Shown here: positions 51,459 through 60,547 of the stretch, piece by piece
Position numbering within the stretch: the first letter of the stretch is position 1
Layout of the letters: the number at the start of each line of letters is the position of its first letter
Assembly: GCF_000818195.1 (NCBI RefSeq)
Contig: NZ_JTHL01000001.1
Coordinates: 7,877,580 to 7,941,579, forward strand
Length of the DNA: 64,000 nt
Direction of reading: 5' to 3'
Source of the DNA: Streptomyces sp. 150FB
Lineage (GTDB): Bacteria > Actinomycetota > Actinomycetes > Streptomycetales > Streptomycetaceae
Notes under the pieces: generated by a model
The model's database searches: none
The model's input: only the letters and a program-made list of their open reading frames with translations
What the model was told of the DNA's origin: nothing
Translations under genes and position numbers: made by a program

Positions 51459-52409
51459 ATGCCCACCATTCTCGGCCAGAACCAGTACGGCAAGGCGGAG
51501 AACCGCGTCGTCAGGATCACCAGGAACGGCGACACCCACCACATCAAGGACCTGAACGTCTCGGTCGCCCTCTCCGGCGACATGGAGGACGTCCACCACT
51601 CGGGCTCCAACGCCAACGTCCTGCCGACCGACACCACCAAGAACACGGTGTACGCGTTCGCCAAGGAGCACGGCATAGAGTCCGCCGAGCAGTTCGGCAT
51701 CCACCTGGCGCGGCACTTCGTCACCAGCCAGGAGCCCATCCACCAGGCGCGCATCCGGATCGAGGAGTACGTCTGGGAGCGCATCGGGGCGCCGGACGCA
51801 GGTCCCGGGCCCACCGCCGGACCGGAAGCCGCCGGCGCCGACGAACCGAAACACTCCTTCGTCCGCAAGGGCCAGGAGACCCGCGTCTCGCAGATCACCT
51901 TCGACGGTGAGACGTGGGAGGTCGTCTCCGGGCTGAAGGATCTGACGGTGATGAACTCGACCAACTCCGAGTTCTGGGGCTACGTCAAGGACGCGTACAC
52001 CACGCTCCCCGAGACGCACGACCGCATACTCGCCACCGACGTCTCCGCCCGCTGGCGGTACAACTGGACCAGCGACGACCAGCAGATGCCGGACTGGGAC
52101 ACCTCCTACGAGCAGGCGAAAAAGCATCTGCTCGACGCGTTCGCCGAGACGTACTCACTCTCGCTGCAACAGACCCTGTACCAAATGGGATCGCGGATCA
52201 TCGAAAGCCGCCCCGAGATCGACGAGATCCGCTTCTCGCTCCCCAACAAGCACCATTTCCTGGTGGACTTGGAACCGTTCGGCCTGAAGAACGACACCCC
52301 CGACGGAGCTGTCTACCTCGCTGCCGACCGGCCCTACGGGCTGATCGAGGCGACGGTCCTGCGGGACGGCGTCGAGCCGCGGATCCCGCTGGACCTGAGC
52401 ACACTCTGA
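51459..52409 (+). CDS. Urate oxidase (uricase)
   Basis: 316 aa. Conserved YGKAENRVVRI (Lys12) and the active-site TDTTKNTVYAFAKEHG (Thr57). SARWRYNWTSDDQQMPDWDT and PNKHHFLVDLEPFG (active-site His) follow. A Pro/Gly/Ala-rich stretch (DAGPGPTAGPEAAGADEP) near residue 115 replaces a surface loop. Oxidises urate to 5-hydroxyisourate. 3 nt after the HIU hydrolase; the three genes take urate to allantoin. Followed by a strong hairpin. Confidence 0.96.
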   Translation: MPTILGQNQYGKAENRVVRITRNGDTHHIKDLNVSVALSGDMEDVHHSGSNANVLPTDTTKNTVYAFAKEHGIESAEQFGIHLARHFVTSQEPIHQARIRIEEYVWERIGAPDAGPGPTAGPEAAGADEPKHSFVRKGQETRVSQITFDGETWEVVSGLKDLTVMNSTNSEFWGYVKDAYTTLPETHDRILATDVSARWRYNWTSDDQQMPDWDTSYEQAKKHLLDAFAETYSLSLQQTLYQMGSRIIESRPEIDEIRFSLPNKHHFLVDLEPFGLKNDTPDGAVYLAADRPYGLIEATVLRDGVEPRIPLDLSTL

Positions 52410-52514
52410 CCGACCCGCCACCCTTGACGCGCGCGCCGGCGTCGACCCCCGGAGTCCGGTTCCACGGCCCCGGGGGCCACAGAAGGGGAGCGGGGGCATC
52501 TGCGCGGTACAGCA

Positions 52515-52550
52515 GTGTGGAACGGCCGCAAAGGCGCGGCCCTTCCACAC
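52515..52550 (+). terminator. Terminator after the uricase operon
   Basis: GTGTGGAACGGCCGC (52515-52529) pairs with GCGGCCCTTCCACAC (52536-52550), 14 of 15 positions, with a 6-nt loop. Confidence 0.8.
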
Positions 52551-52636
52551 ACCACGGACTCGGTCGTCACCCCGCTCGGCCCCCGACTCCGTACAACATC
52601 CGGGCCGCAGGCCCGACATCAGGAAGAGGAACCGCC

Positions 52637-54013
52637 ATGGCGGCTTCGCGCATCGTCATCGAGAACTGTGCCATCGCGACCGTGGACGCCGACGACACCG
52701 AGTACGCGTCGGGCCATGTCGTCGTCGCGGGCAACCGGATCGAATCGGCAGGTGCGGGACCGGCGCCCGGTGATCTCCGGGACGTGGTCCGCCGCGTCGA
52801 CGGCACCGGCCACCTGCTGACCCCGGGCCTGATCAACACACACCACCACTTCTACCAGTGGATCACCCGGGGCCTCGCCACCGACCGCAATCTCTTCAAC
52901 TGGCTGGTCGACCTCTACCCCATCTGGGCACGGCTCGACGAGCCGATGGTACGGGCCGCCGCGCAGGGCTCCCTCGCGATGCTGGCGCGCGGGGGCGTCA
53001 CCACGGCGATGGACCACCACTACGTCTACCCGCGCGGTGCGGGCGACCTGTCCGGCGCGATCATCGGCGCCGCGGCTGAGACGGGCGTACGGTTCACCCT
53101 CGCCCGGGGCTCCATGGACCGGGGCATGTCGGACGGCGGTCTGCCGCCGGACTTCGCCGTCGAGACCCTCGACGGCGCGCTCGCCGCCACCGAGAAGACC
53201 ATCGACACACACCACGACACGTCGTTCGACGCGATGACCCAGATCGCGGTCGCACCGTGCTCGCCGTTCTCCGTCACGACCGAACTGCTCAGGCAGGGCG
53301 CGGAGTTGGCGCGGCGCAAAGGCGTACGCCTGCACACCCACGGCAGCGAGACCGTGGAGGAGGAGCAGTTCTGCAAGGAGCTGTTCGGCATGGGCCCGAC
53401 CGACTACTTCGAATCGACCGGCTGGCTCGGCTCCGACGTGTGGATGGCCCACTGCGTCCATATGAACGACTCCGACATCGCGGCGTTCGCCCGTACCGGT
53501 ACGGGGGTCGCGCACTGCCCGTCCTCCAACGCCCGGCTGGGCGCCGGGATCGCCCGCGTCCCCGACATGCTGGCCGCCGGAGTGCCCGTGGGGCTCGGCG
53601 TCGACGGCACCGCCTCCAACGAGTCCGGTGAACTCCACACGGAGTTGCGCAACGCCCTGCTGATCAACCGCCTTGGCGCACACCGCGAATCGGCCCTGAC
53701 GGCCCGTCAGGCGCTGCGCCTCGGGACGTACGGCGGCGCCCAAGTGCTCGGGCGTGCCGACCAGATCGGCTCCATCGAGGCAGGCAAGCTCGCCGACCTG
53801 GTGCTCTGGAAGCTCGACACCCTGGCCCACGCCTCCATCGCCGATCCGGTCATCGCGCTGGTCTTCGGCGCCGCCGCGCCCGTCACCCTCTCCCTCGTCA
53901 ACGGCAGGACCGTCGTCGAGGACAACCATCTGACCACGGTGGACGAGGACGCCATCGCCCGCTCCACCCGGAGCGAGGCGCGGCGCCTCGCACGGATCGC
54001 CGCGGAAGGCTGA
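52637..54013 (+). CDS. 8-oxoguanine deaminase-type amidohydrolase
   Basis: 458 aa. Metal site residues GLINTHHHFYQW near residue 70, GVRLHTHGSETVEEE near 235, MAHCVHMND near 275 and the catalytic Asp in GLGVDGTASNESG near 320 give a complete amidohydrolase of the subtype III, ATZ/TRZ-like group. Neighbour uricase and a purine permease point to deamination of 8-oxoguanine (to urate) or guanine. Assignment of the exact base is by family similarity only. ATG with GAAGAGG upstream. Confidence 0.88.
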   Translation: MAASRIVIENCAIATVDADDTEYASGHVVVAGNRIESAGAGPAPGDLRDVVRRVDGTGHLLTPGLINTHHHFYQWITRGLATDRNLFNWLVDLYPIWARLDEPMVRAAAQGSLAMLARGGVTTAMDHHYVYPRGAGDLSGAIIGAAAETGVRFTLARGSMDRGMSDGGLPPDFAVETLDGALAATEKTIDTHHDTSFDAMTQIAVAPCSPFSVTTELLRQGAELARRKGVRLHTHGSETVEEEQFCKELFGMGPTDYFESTGWLGSDVWMAHCVHMNDSDIAAFARTGTGVAHCPSSNARLGAGIARVPDMLAAGVPVGLGVDGTASNESGELHTELRNALLINRLGAHRESALTARQALRLGTYGGAQVLGRADQIGSIEAGKLADLVLWKLDTLAHASIADPVIALVFGAAAPVTLSLVNGRTVVEDNHLTTVDEDAIARSTRSEARRLARIAAEG

Positions 54014-54179
54014 TCCCGCCCGCACGTCCGGTCGGGGGGGACGGCCCCCGGCCGGGTGGGCCGAGGACCCGAGTGGGGTCCACGGCAGCCGTGACCGGGA
54101 GGCGCCGTACCGTCAATGGCGCGGCGCCTCCCGGGGCGGTGGAACGGAGACTCCACCCGTACGATTCCGAGCCTCTCCG

Positions 54180-54244
54180 CATCTCTCGGAACCTTCCCCC
54201 CATCTCTCGGAACCTCGCCCCGTCATCCCTCGGAACCTCTCCCC
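54180..54244 (+). repeat. About 22-bp tandem repeats before the urate/xanthine permease
   Basis: Three units of the kind CATCTCTCGGAACCTTCCCC (54180, 54201, about 54223) share the core CTCGGAACCT. They lie 67-131 bp before the permease start. Could be a regulator array. Confidence 0.7.
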
Positions 54245-54310
54245 GTCTCACCGCATCACCTCCCTGACACCCGCGCCGCCGCCGGCGCGTAACCGACCGG
54301 AGGAACCCCT

Positions 54311-55753
54311 GTGACCGCTCACCCCGGGATACCCACCGACACACAGACCGAGGCCGGTCTCGACGCCGGCGCCGAGCCCGACCGTAAGCACCCGGTCGAC
54401 GAGAAGCTGCCACCGTTCAAGATGTTCACCAGCGGGTTGCAGCATGTGGCCGCGATGTACGCGGGTGTGGTGGCGCCGCCCATGATCGTCGGGCCCGCAG
54501 TGGGGCTCGGCGCCAGGGACACCGCGTACCTGATGGGCGCGAGTCTTTTCACCGCCGGAATCGCCACCCTGCTCCAGACACTCGGCTTCTGGAAGATCGG
54601 CGCCAGGCTCCCGTTCGTCAACGGCGTCTCGTTCGCGGGAGTGACCCCGATGATCGCCATCGGCAGGGACCGGGGCGCCGACGGCCTCACCGTCGTCTTC
54701 GGCGCGATCATCGTCGCCAGTGTGCTGGGCTTCTTCCTCACCCCGTACTTCTCCCAACTGGTGAGGTTCTTCCCGCCCGTTGTCACCGGCACCGTCATCA
54801 CCCTGATCGGTGTGTCCCTGCTGCCGGTGGCGTTCGGCTGGGCGCAGGGCTCCGACGCCGGGGCCCCCGACTACGGCTCCATGCGCAACATCGGCATGGC
54901 GGCGCTCACCCTGGCGATCGTGCTGGCCCTGCGCAAAGTGCTGCGCGGCTTCCTCCAGCAGATCGCCATCCTGCTCGGACTCGTCGCCGGGACCGTCATC
55001 GCCGTCCCGATGGGGATGACGGACTTCGACGCCGTCAGGGGCGCCGGGCTCATCGGCTTCCCGAGCCCCTTCCACTTCGGTGCGCCGCACTTCGAGATCG
55101 CGGCCGTCGTCTCCATGTGCATCGTCATGCTGGTGTGCATGACGGAGTCCACGGCCGACATGCTCGCTCTCGGCAAGATCGTGGACCGTCCCGCCGACCG
55201 GAGGACCATTGAGGGCGGACTGCGCGCCGACACCCTCGGCAGTGCCATCAGCCCGCTCTTCAACGGCTTCATGTGCAGCGCCTTCGCGCAGAACATCGGC
55301 CTGGTCGCGATGACCAAGGTGCGCAGCCGCTTTGTCGTCGCCACGGGCGGCGGCATCCTCATCCTGCTCGGGCTGTGTCCGGTCCTGGCGTCGGTGATCG
55401 CGCTCGTACCGCTGCCCGTCCTCGGGGGCGCCGGCATCGTGCTGTTCGGTTCGGTCGCGGCGAGCGGCATCCAGACGCTCTCCACGGCGGCGCTGGAGAA
55501 GGGCGAGAACGCGCTGATCGTCGCGGCGTCCGTGGGCATCGGGCTGATCCCGATCGCGGCGCCGGACTTCTACCAGGCCTTCCCCAAGGACCTGATGGTG
55601 GTGCTCGATTCGGGCATAAGCACCGGGTGCGTCGTGGCGATCGTCCTCAACCTGGCCTTCAACCACCTGGGGAGGAAACCCGTTTCGGACGTGGCTGAAC
55701 TGGCGGACGTGCCGGAACGCGACGGAGGCCTGCTCAGCCCTTCCGGGGACTGA
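54311..55753 (+). CDS. NCS2 nucleobase (xanthine/urate) permease
   Basis: 480 aa, GTG start. The NAT/NCS2 signature QNIGLVAMTKVRSR near residue 325 and the TM1 QH motif (SGLQHVAAMYAGVVAPPMIV) are intact, as is the TM8 acidic motif MTESTADMLALGKIVDR. Of 12-14 transmembrane helices several are readable. Family substrates are urate, xanthine or uracil; the genomic setting favours urate or xanthine. Convergent with the GH92 gene. Confidence 0.92.
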   Translation: MTAHPGIPTDTQTEAGLDAGAEPDRKHPVDEKLPPFKMFTSGLQHVAAMYAGVVAPPMIVGPAVGLGARDTAYLMGASLFTAGIATLLQTLGFWKIGARLPFVNGVSFAGVTPMIAIGRDRGADGLTVVFGAIIVASVLGFFLTPYFSQLVRFFPPVVTGTVITLIGVSLLPVAFGWAQGSDAGAPDYGSMRNIGMAALTLAIVLALRKVLRGFLQQIAILLGLVAGTVIAVPMGMTDFDAVRGAGLIGFPSPFHFGAPHFEIAAVVSMCIVMLVCMTESTADMLALGKIVDRPADRRTIEGGLRADTLGSAISPLFNGFMCSAFAQNIGLVAMTKVRSRFVVATGGGILILLGLCPVLASVIALVPLPVLGGAGIVLFGSVAASGIQTLSTAALEKGENALIVAASVGIGLIPIAAPDFYQAFPKDLMVVLDSGISTGCVVAIVLNLAFNHLGRKPVSDVAELADVPERDGGLLSPSGD

Positions 55754-55764
55754 ACAGGCCTCCG
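55723..55764. terminator. Terminator overlapping the permease stop
   Basis: CGGAGGCCTG (55723-55732) and CAGGCCTCCG (55755-55764) pair perfectly, with the stop codon of the permease in the loop. Probably serves both convergent genes. Confidence 0.65.
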
Positions 55765-55782
55765 ACGTACGCTCGACTCAGA

Positions 55783-58700
55783 TCAGGATGTCGCCGCCGC
55801 GAAGACGTGGAGCACGCCGCCGTCGGTCGTCGCGGGCAGTGTCACACTCGCGAGCTGCTTACCCGCCTGCAAGGTGACCGGAGCGGTGGCGAAGATCTCC
55901 GTACCCACCGGGTCCGTACCGCCGCCCTGCACATCGCGGTACGGGGTGTGGACCGCGACCGTGTTGCCGAACGCCGGCTTCCCGGCTCCGCCGCCGAGTG
56001 TCCAGTCGCTGAAGCCGATCTCGGCCTGCTGCGTCGTGCCGTCGGTGTACGTGAGCGTGGCCGTACCGCTCGCGTCGCCTTCCGCGGCGCTGCCCAGCAG
56101 ACTCAGCTTCGTCGCGCCGGCGGCAGCCGGTACGGCGAGCACCTGACCGCCCCCGACGACCTCGATGTTGTCCGGGTCACCGGCGGCCGACTTCGGCCAG
56201 GTGAAGGTGAATCCGCCCGTGGAGACCGTGCCGCCGGGCTGGGCGCCCGCAGCCGCGAGCGCCTTGGCCGAGTAGCTGTAGCCCTCACCGTCGAAGTTGG
56301 CCTGGGGGTTCGCGTCATCGGCCGATATGGCGTTGTTGTTGAGGTTCCACAGCATGCTGTTCTTCGCCGCCACGGTCACGGCTGCCGAGGTCTTCGGCAG
56401 CTCCGTGCCCGACGACGAGGTGAGGGTCACCGGGACGGTGTAGAAGCCCTCCTGGGTCCCGGCCGCCGCCGACACGGAGATCTTGGCGCTGACGGATCCG
56501 CTGCCGGGCACCGTGAAGTCGCCCTGCGCAGGGGTCACCGTGACACCGGCGGGCGGCGCGGCCGTCCAGTGGACCTTGGTGTCCTTGGCCTGGAGCGTCT
56601 GCACCTTGACGGTCGTGGTGGTGGCGTCACCGCCGGGCTCGACCTTCAGCTTCTCCGGTGTGACACCGGTGAAGTACGAGGTCCCGCCGCCGGTGAAGGA
56701 CGGCGGGGCGTCCGCCTTCGCGGTGCCCCACGTGGTGCTGGGCTTGGAGCCGAGGGTGTAGTCGAGGGTGCCGCCGTGGGTGACGAACGAAGCCGGGACC
56801 CACGGCTTGCTGGACGTCTTGCCGTTGGTCTTCAGGCTCTGGATGTACGTGTTGTCCGCCGAGGCGGCCGGTGCGTTGACCGTGATGGTCTTGTTGTGCC
56901 CGGTCTGGATCACGGCGTGCGGGAACAGCGGCGCCGACAGCACCATGTCCGCCCGGCTCGGAACCTGCGGATACATGCCCAGTGCCGAGAAGACGTACCA
57001 GGACGACATCGTGCCCGCGTCGTCGTTCCCCGGGATCCCGCCGGGGGTGTTCGTCCAGAGCTGGTCCATCTCGGCCCGCACGGTCTCCTGCGTCTTGGAG
57101 GGTGCGCCCAAGTAGTCATACAGGTAAGGGGCGTTGATGTCGGGCTCGTTGGTGGGGTCGTAGCGCGTGTCGTCCTTGGCGGAGAAGTCGAAGGCGCCGT
57201 CAGGGGTCTTGAAGAAGGAGTCGAGACGCTTCACCGTGGTGGCGTCGCCGCCCATGGCGCTGGCGAGCCGCGCCACGTCGGAGTAGACCATCCAGGTGTA
57301 GCGGGCGCTGGTGCCCTCGACGAAGCCGCTGCCGGTGCCCGGGGTGAACGTACCCGCCCAGGAGCCGTCGGACTTGCGGTCACGGATGTAGCCGCCGTCG
57401 GGGGTGGCGTTCGGGTCGAAGACGTTCGTCCAGTTGCCCGAGCGGTCGAGGAACTTCTTCTCGGTCGCGTGGTCGCCGGTCTGGCCGGCGAGCGCGGAGA
57501 TGCCGAAGTCGGCGGCCGAGTCCTCCAGGGTCTCGGCGGCGCCGCCCCAGCAGTGGCAACTGTCGGACGGGACGTAACCCAACGTCAGATACTTGTCGAG
57601 CGCCGGGCGTTGGCCGACACACTCGACATTGCAGCCCGCGCTGTCGGAGTCGTTCGCCGTCGGCACGGTCGCTGCCTTGACCAGTGACTTGAGGGCGCCC
57701 TTGACGTCGAAGTCATGGCCGCCGAAGGCGTAGATACCGGCGAGCGCGGCGTCCGACGGGTCGCCCGACATCACACTCGTCTTGCCGTTCTCCAGTAGCC
57801 AGCGGTCCCACTCGCCGCCGCGCTGGTTCGCGAAGTTGAACAGGGACTGCGCGTAGTCACTGCCCGCCTTCGGGTTCAGCAGCGTCATCAACTGCACCTG
57901 CGCGCGGTACTGGTCCCAGCCCGAGAAGGTGCCGTACTGCGCCTTCTGGCCCTTGGCGAGCTTGTGCGGCTTCCGGTCGGCGCCCAGGTAGCGGCCGTCG
58001 ACATCGCTGGTCAGCGTCGGCTCAAGCATCGAGTGGTAGAGCGCGGTGTAGAAGGTGGTGCGCTGGTCTTCGCTGCCACCGCTCACCTTGATCTTGCCCA
58101 GCTCCTGCTTCCAGGCCGAAGCGGCCTGGGACTTCACCGAGTTGAAGCTCTTCGAGGGCGGGTTCTCCGCGCGGAGGTTGGCCTCGGCGTTGCCCGGGCT
58201 GACGTAGGAGATCGCGACTTTCGCCTGGACCTTGGTGGTCCCGGGGGCGAAGGTGACGTACGCGCCGGAGCCCTTGCCCGCCACCGGGTTGCCGGACGAG
58301 CTGAAGCCCGTACCGCCCGTGGCCGAGGTGGATCCCGGCTGCACGGTCCCGTCGGTCCAGGTGCCGACCTTGGCGAACTTCTTGTCGAAGTGGGCCGTGA
58401 AGTAAAGGGTGTAGAGGTCCTTGCGGTTGTTCGCGCTCTGCGGGCCGCAGAAGTTGCCCGCGCTGACCGAACCGGTCACGGTCCTGTCGGCCTCGTTGAC
58501 CCGCACGTCGGCGGCGGTGGAGCCGCTCTCCGAGTTGGAGGTACGGAACAGCAGGCTGGCGGGCTTGTCGGCGGGGAAGCCGAACTGCCCCGAGCCCGTA
58601 CGGGCGGTGGCGGTCAGGTCGGCCGAAGCGCCGCTGTCCAGACCCACCTTGTACGAGCCGGCCGTCGCTGTCTCGTTGTCGTGCGAGAAGGTGCTCGCGT

Positions 58701-59163
58701 ACTTCGCGTCGGTGGTGTCCGCCGAGGGCGAGGAGTCGACATCGCCCACGTACGGCATGATCGGTATGTCACCGTTGGCCCCGGAGCATCCGACACCGTT
58801 GAGGTGGGTGAGGCTGAAGCCCCGGATCTTCGTGGCGTCGTACGTGTAGCCGCCGGGCGCGGGAGTCGACACCTGGGTGCCACGCGAGTTCTGCGGGCTC
58901 CAGGCGAGCATGCCGAACGGCTGCACCGCGCCGGGGTAGGTGTTGCCCGCGTTGGACGAGCCGATCAGGGGATCGACGTACGACGCGGGGTTCTTGACGG
59001 GCGACGCCTTGGCGGCGGTCGCTCCGCCGGAGGCCGTGGCCGGGGTCGCCGAGGCGGGCGAGACCGTCAGGGCCAGCCCCAGGGACGCCATGGCGGCCAC
59101 GGCGACGGAGCCGAGAGCTCGGCGTCTCCGATGCGCCGTCCGACGCGGTTGTGTGTCTGACAC
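55783..59163 (-). CDS. Secreted GH92 alpha-1,2-mannosidase
   Basis: 1126 aa from the GTG at 59163 (AGGAACG upstream). Signal peptide (SVAVAAMASLGLALTVSPAS, then ATPA). GH92 domain: PLIGSSNAGNTYPGAVQPFG, FSLTHLNGVGCSGANGDIPI, YHSMLEPTLTSDVDGRYLG, SGWDQYRAQVQLM, CHCWGGAAETLEDSAADFG and GNDDAGTMSSWYVFSALGM, the catalytic region. The C-terminal third holds an NPCBM-associated NEW3-like module and a further beta domain. Trims alpha-mannose from glycoproteins or mannans outside the cell; likely supplies the importer at 34.9 kb. LacI-like palindrome upstream. Confidence 0.92.
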   Translation of the reverse strand: MSDTQPRRTAHRRRRALGSVAVAAMASLGLALTVSPASATPATASGGATAAKASPVKNPASYVDPLIGSSNAGNTYPGAVQPFGMLAWSPQNSRGTQVSTPAPGGYTYDATKIRGFSLTHLNGVGCSGANGDIPIMPYVGDVDSSPSADTTDAKYASTFSHDNETATAGSYKVGLDSGASADLTATARTGSGQFGFPADKPASLLFRTSNSESGSTAADVRVNEADRTVTGSVSAGNFCGPQSANNRKDLYTLYFTAHFDKKFAKVGTWTDGTVQPGSTSATGGTGFSSSGNPVAGKGSGAYVTFAPGTTKVQAKVAISYVSPGNAEANLRAENPPSKSFNSVKSQAASAWKQELGKIKVSGGSEDQRTTFYTALYHSMLEPTLTSDVDGRYLGADRKPHKLAKGQKAQYGTFSGWDQYRAQVQLMTLLNPKAGSDYAQSLFNFANQRGGEWDRWLLENGKTSVMSGDPSDAALAGIYAFGGHDFDVKGALKSLVKAATVPTANDSDSAGCNVECVGQRPALDKYLTLGYVPSDSCHCWGGAAETLEDSAADFGISALAGQTGDHATEKKFLDRSGNWTNVFDPNATPDGGYIRDRKSDGSWAGTFTPGTGSGFVEGTSARYTWMVYSDVARLASAMGGDATTVKRLDSFFKTPDGAFDFSAKDDTRYDPTNEPDINAPYLYDYLGAPSKTQETVRAEMDQLWTNTPGGIPGNDDAGTMSSWYVFSALGMYPQVPSRADMVLSAPLFPHAVIQTGHNKTITVNAPAASADNTYIQSLKTNGKTSSKPWVPASFVTHGGTLDYTLGSKPSTTWGTAKADAPPSFTGGGTSYFTGVTPEKLKVEPGGDATTTTVKVQTLQAKDTKVHWTAAPPAGVTVTPAQGDFTVPGSGSVSAKISVSAAAGTQEGFYTVPVTLTSSSGTELPKTSAAVTVAAKNSMLWNLNNNAISADDANPQANFDGEGYSYSAKALAAAGAQPGGTVSTGGFTFTWPKSAAGDPDNIEVVGGGQVLAVPAAAGATKLSLLGSAAEGDASGTATLTYTDGTTQQAEIGFSDWTLGGGAGKPAFGNTVAVHTPYRDVQGGGTDPVGTEIFATAPVTLQAGKQLASVTLPATTDGGVLHVFAAATS

Positions 59164-59227
59164 CGTTCCTGCCCTTCGTTGGTGACGGAAGGTAACGCGA
59201 CGGGGAGCATGCGCGGTGGCTGGACCC

Positions 59228-59239
59228 GACAACGTTGTC
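59228..59239. promoter_or_regulatory. Perfect palindrome before the GH92 gene
   Basis: GACAACGTTGTC is its own complement, 65 bp upstream of the start. CG-centred, as in LacI-family operators. Its regulator is not in this window. Confidence 0.55.
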
Positions 59240-59353
59240 AACAGATCATGAGGATGCTCCTCCGACCGCTTCGGGGTGTCAAGGCTTTCCGGAATTCGCC
59301 GTTCAGGGCGCGCGAGGCGCGCGATGCACGACATGCGATGTACGACATGAGCG

Positions 59354-59395
59354 GTGGGGTGCCCCGCGCGGAGTTCACCACGCGGGACACCCCAC
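59354..59395. terminator. Terminator after the chitosanase gene
   Basis: GTGGGGTG-c-CCCGCG (59354-59368) and CGCGGG-a-CACCCCAC (59381-59395) give a 14-bp stem with one mismatch, 59-100 nt beyond the stop at 59454. Confidence 0.75.
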
Positions 59396-59453
59396 CTGCC
59401 CCTGTGGGGCTGCTCGTCGGCCGTGCCGGCCTGCTCTACTCGTCGGCCCGGTG

Positions 59454-60326
59454 TCAGCCGATGTGGAAGCTGTCGCCGTACACCTTCCAGTCTAGCGGCG
59501 GGTCGAGGTTCAGATTGCCCTCGTCGAGGAAGACCCGCTGCGCGGTGTCGACCCGGCTGGTGTCCTCGTGCGCCTCCTCCTGCTTCATCGCCCAGACACG
59601 GGCGTCGAGGAAGGCGTTGAGGTAGGTGACCTCGTCGCCGCCCTGGGACGGCGGCTTCGCGTTGTTGAGCGCCCGCTGCCGGATGCCGCCGAAGCTGGTG
59701 CCGCCGTTGCCCGGGCCGTGCATCACGATGGCGTCGTAATACATGAACTGCCCGAGTGTGCCGATGCCGTCCTTCTTGCCCTGCGCTACGGCCGGGTTGA
59801 AGTAGACCCGGTCCCGCTCGTTGTTCTGTGCGGTCTGGAACACGGTGTCCTTGGCCGCCTGCTTCCAGGCGTCGGTGAAGCCGTCGAGACCGTCGTGCGA
59901 GTCCGTACCGTTCACGTCGCGCAGCGCCGGGAGGTAGGAAGCGAGCGGGTTGTTCGGCTTGGTGTCCGTGTAGGCCTCGACGAGTTCGAGCATGTCGCCG
60001 GTCCCGGAGCAGAATCCGATGATGCCGGCGGTGTAGCCGCGCCCGTCACCGATGTCCTCGATGTAGCTGTACTGCGCCTTCCAGTCCTGCGAGGAGTTCT
60101 CGGCGCTGGAGACGATCTGCATGGCGATGTCCTTCTTCGCCGGATCGTCGAGTCCCGTGGCCGCCGCGAAGGTGTGGGCGCTGGTGTGGGCGCTCGCGGT
60201 GGCGCTGGTGGGCTCCGGCGCCGAGTTCGCCATGGCGGTCGCGGGGACGGCGACCAGCGCCAGACCGAGCAGGGCGTGCGGCAGGAACCTCAGCCGACGT
60301 GGGGTGCGTATGTGGGGGGTGGGCAC
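59454..60326 (-). CDS. Chitosanase, GH46
   Basis: 290 aa. Signal peptide (LPHALLGLALVAVPATAMAN) and a Ser/Thr/Ala spacer precede the GH46 domain. Catalytic Glu76 (SSAENSSQDW) and Asp94 (EDIGDGRGYTAGIIGFCSGT) are 18 residues apart, as in the well-studied Streptomyces enzyme. The C-terminus ends LDWKVYGDSFHIG. Hydrolyses chitosan outside the cell. GTG start with GGAGG close before it. A palindrome like the chitosanase repressor box lies 37 bp upstream. Confidence 0.95.
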   Translation of the reverse strand: MPTPHIRTPRRLRFLPHALLGLALVAVPATAMANSAPEPTSATASAHTSAHTFAAATGLDDPAKKDIAMQIVSSAENSSQDWKAQYSYIEDIGDGRGYTAGIIGFCSGTGDMLELVEAYTDTKPNNPLASYLPALRDVNGTDSHDGLDGFTDAWKQAAKDTVFQTAQNNERDRVYFNPAVAQGKKDGIGTLGQFMYYDAIVMHGPGNGGTSFGGIRQRALNNAKPPSQGGDEVTYLNAFLDARVWAMKQEEAHEDTSRVDTAQRVFLDEGNLNLDPPLDWKVYGDSFHIG

Positions 60327-60362
60327 CAGACCTCCATGTGGGGGGAGTTCGCGCTCTTCTGT

Positions 60363-60377
60363 TAGGAAGCTTTCCTA
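60363..60377. promoter_or_regulatory. CsnR-like operator before the chitosanase gene
   Basis: TAGGAA-GCT-TTCCTA, within GTTAGGAAGC and TTTCCTACC. Streptomycete chitosanase genes carry a conserved palindrome of this type bound by the ROK-family repressor CsnR (recalled knowledge). No ROK gene is in this window. Confidence 0.6.
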
Positions 60378-60509
60378 CCAAAGGATGGCGACGGCGTACA
60401 CCCGTGCGACATAAAGATGAGGGAAGGGGCGTGCGGTTACGGTGGTTACGCCCGTGTTGTCATGGCGTGGTCATGGTGGTCATGGCGTCGTGATGAGGCT
60501 GCCGGGCGG

Positions 60510-60547
60510 CCTGAGCGACGCGCCGCCCGGGGGGTGCGTCGCTCAGG
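60510..60547. terminator. Terminator of the MBL-fold gene
   Basis: CCTGAGCGACGC (60510-60521) and GCGTCGCTCAGG (60536-60547) are perfect 12-bp arms overlapping the stop codon at 60543. Confidence 0.8.

Noticed and set aside
55807..59160. Long plus-strand frames over the GH92 gene
   Set aside because: Antisense shadows of the mannosidase coding frame; no protein motif.
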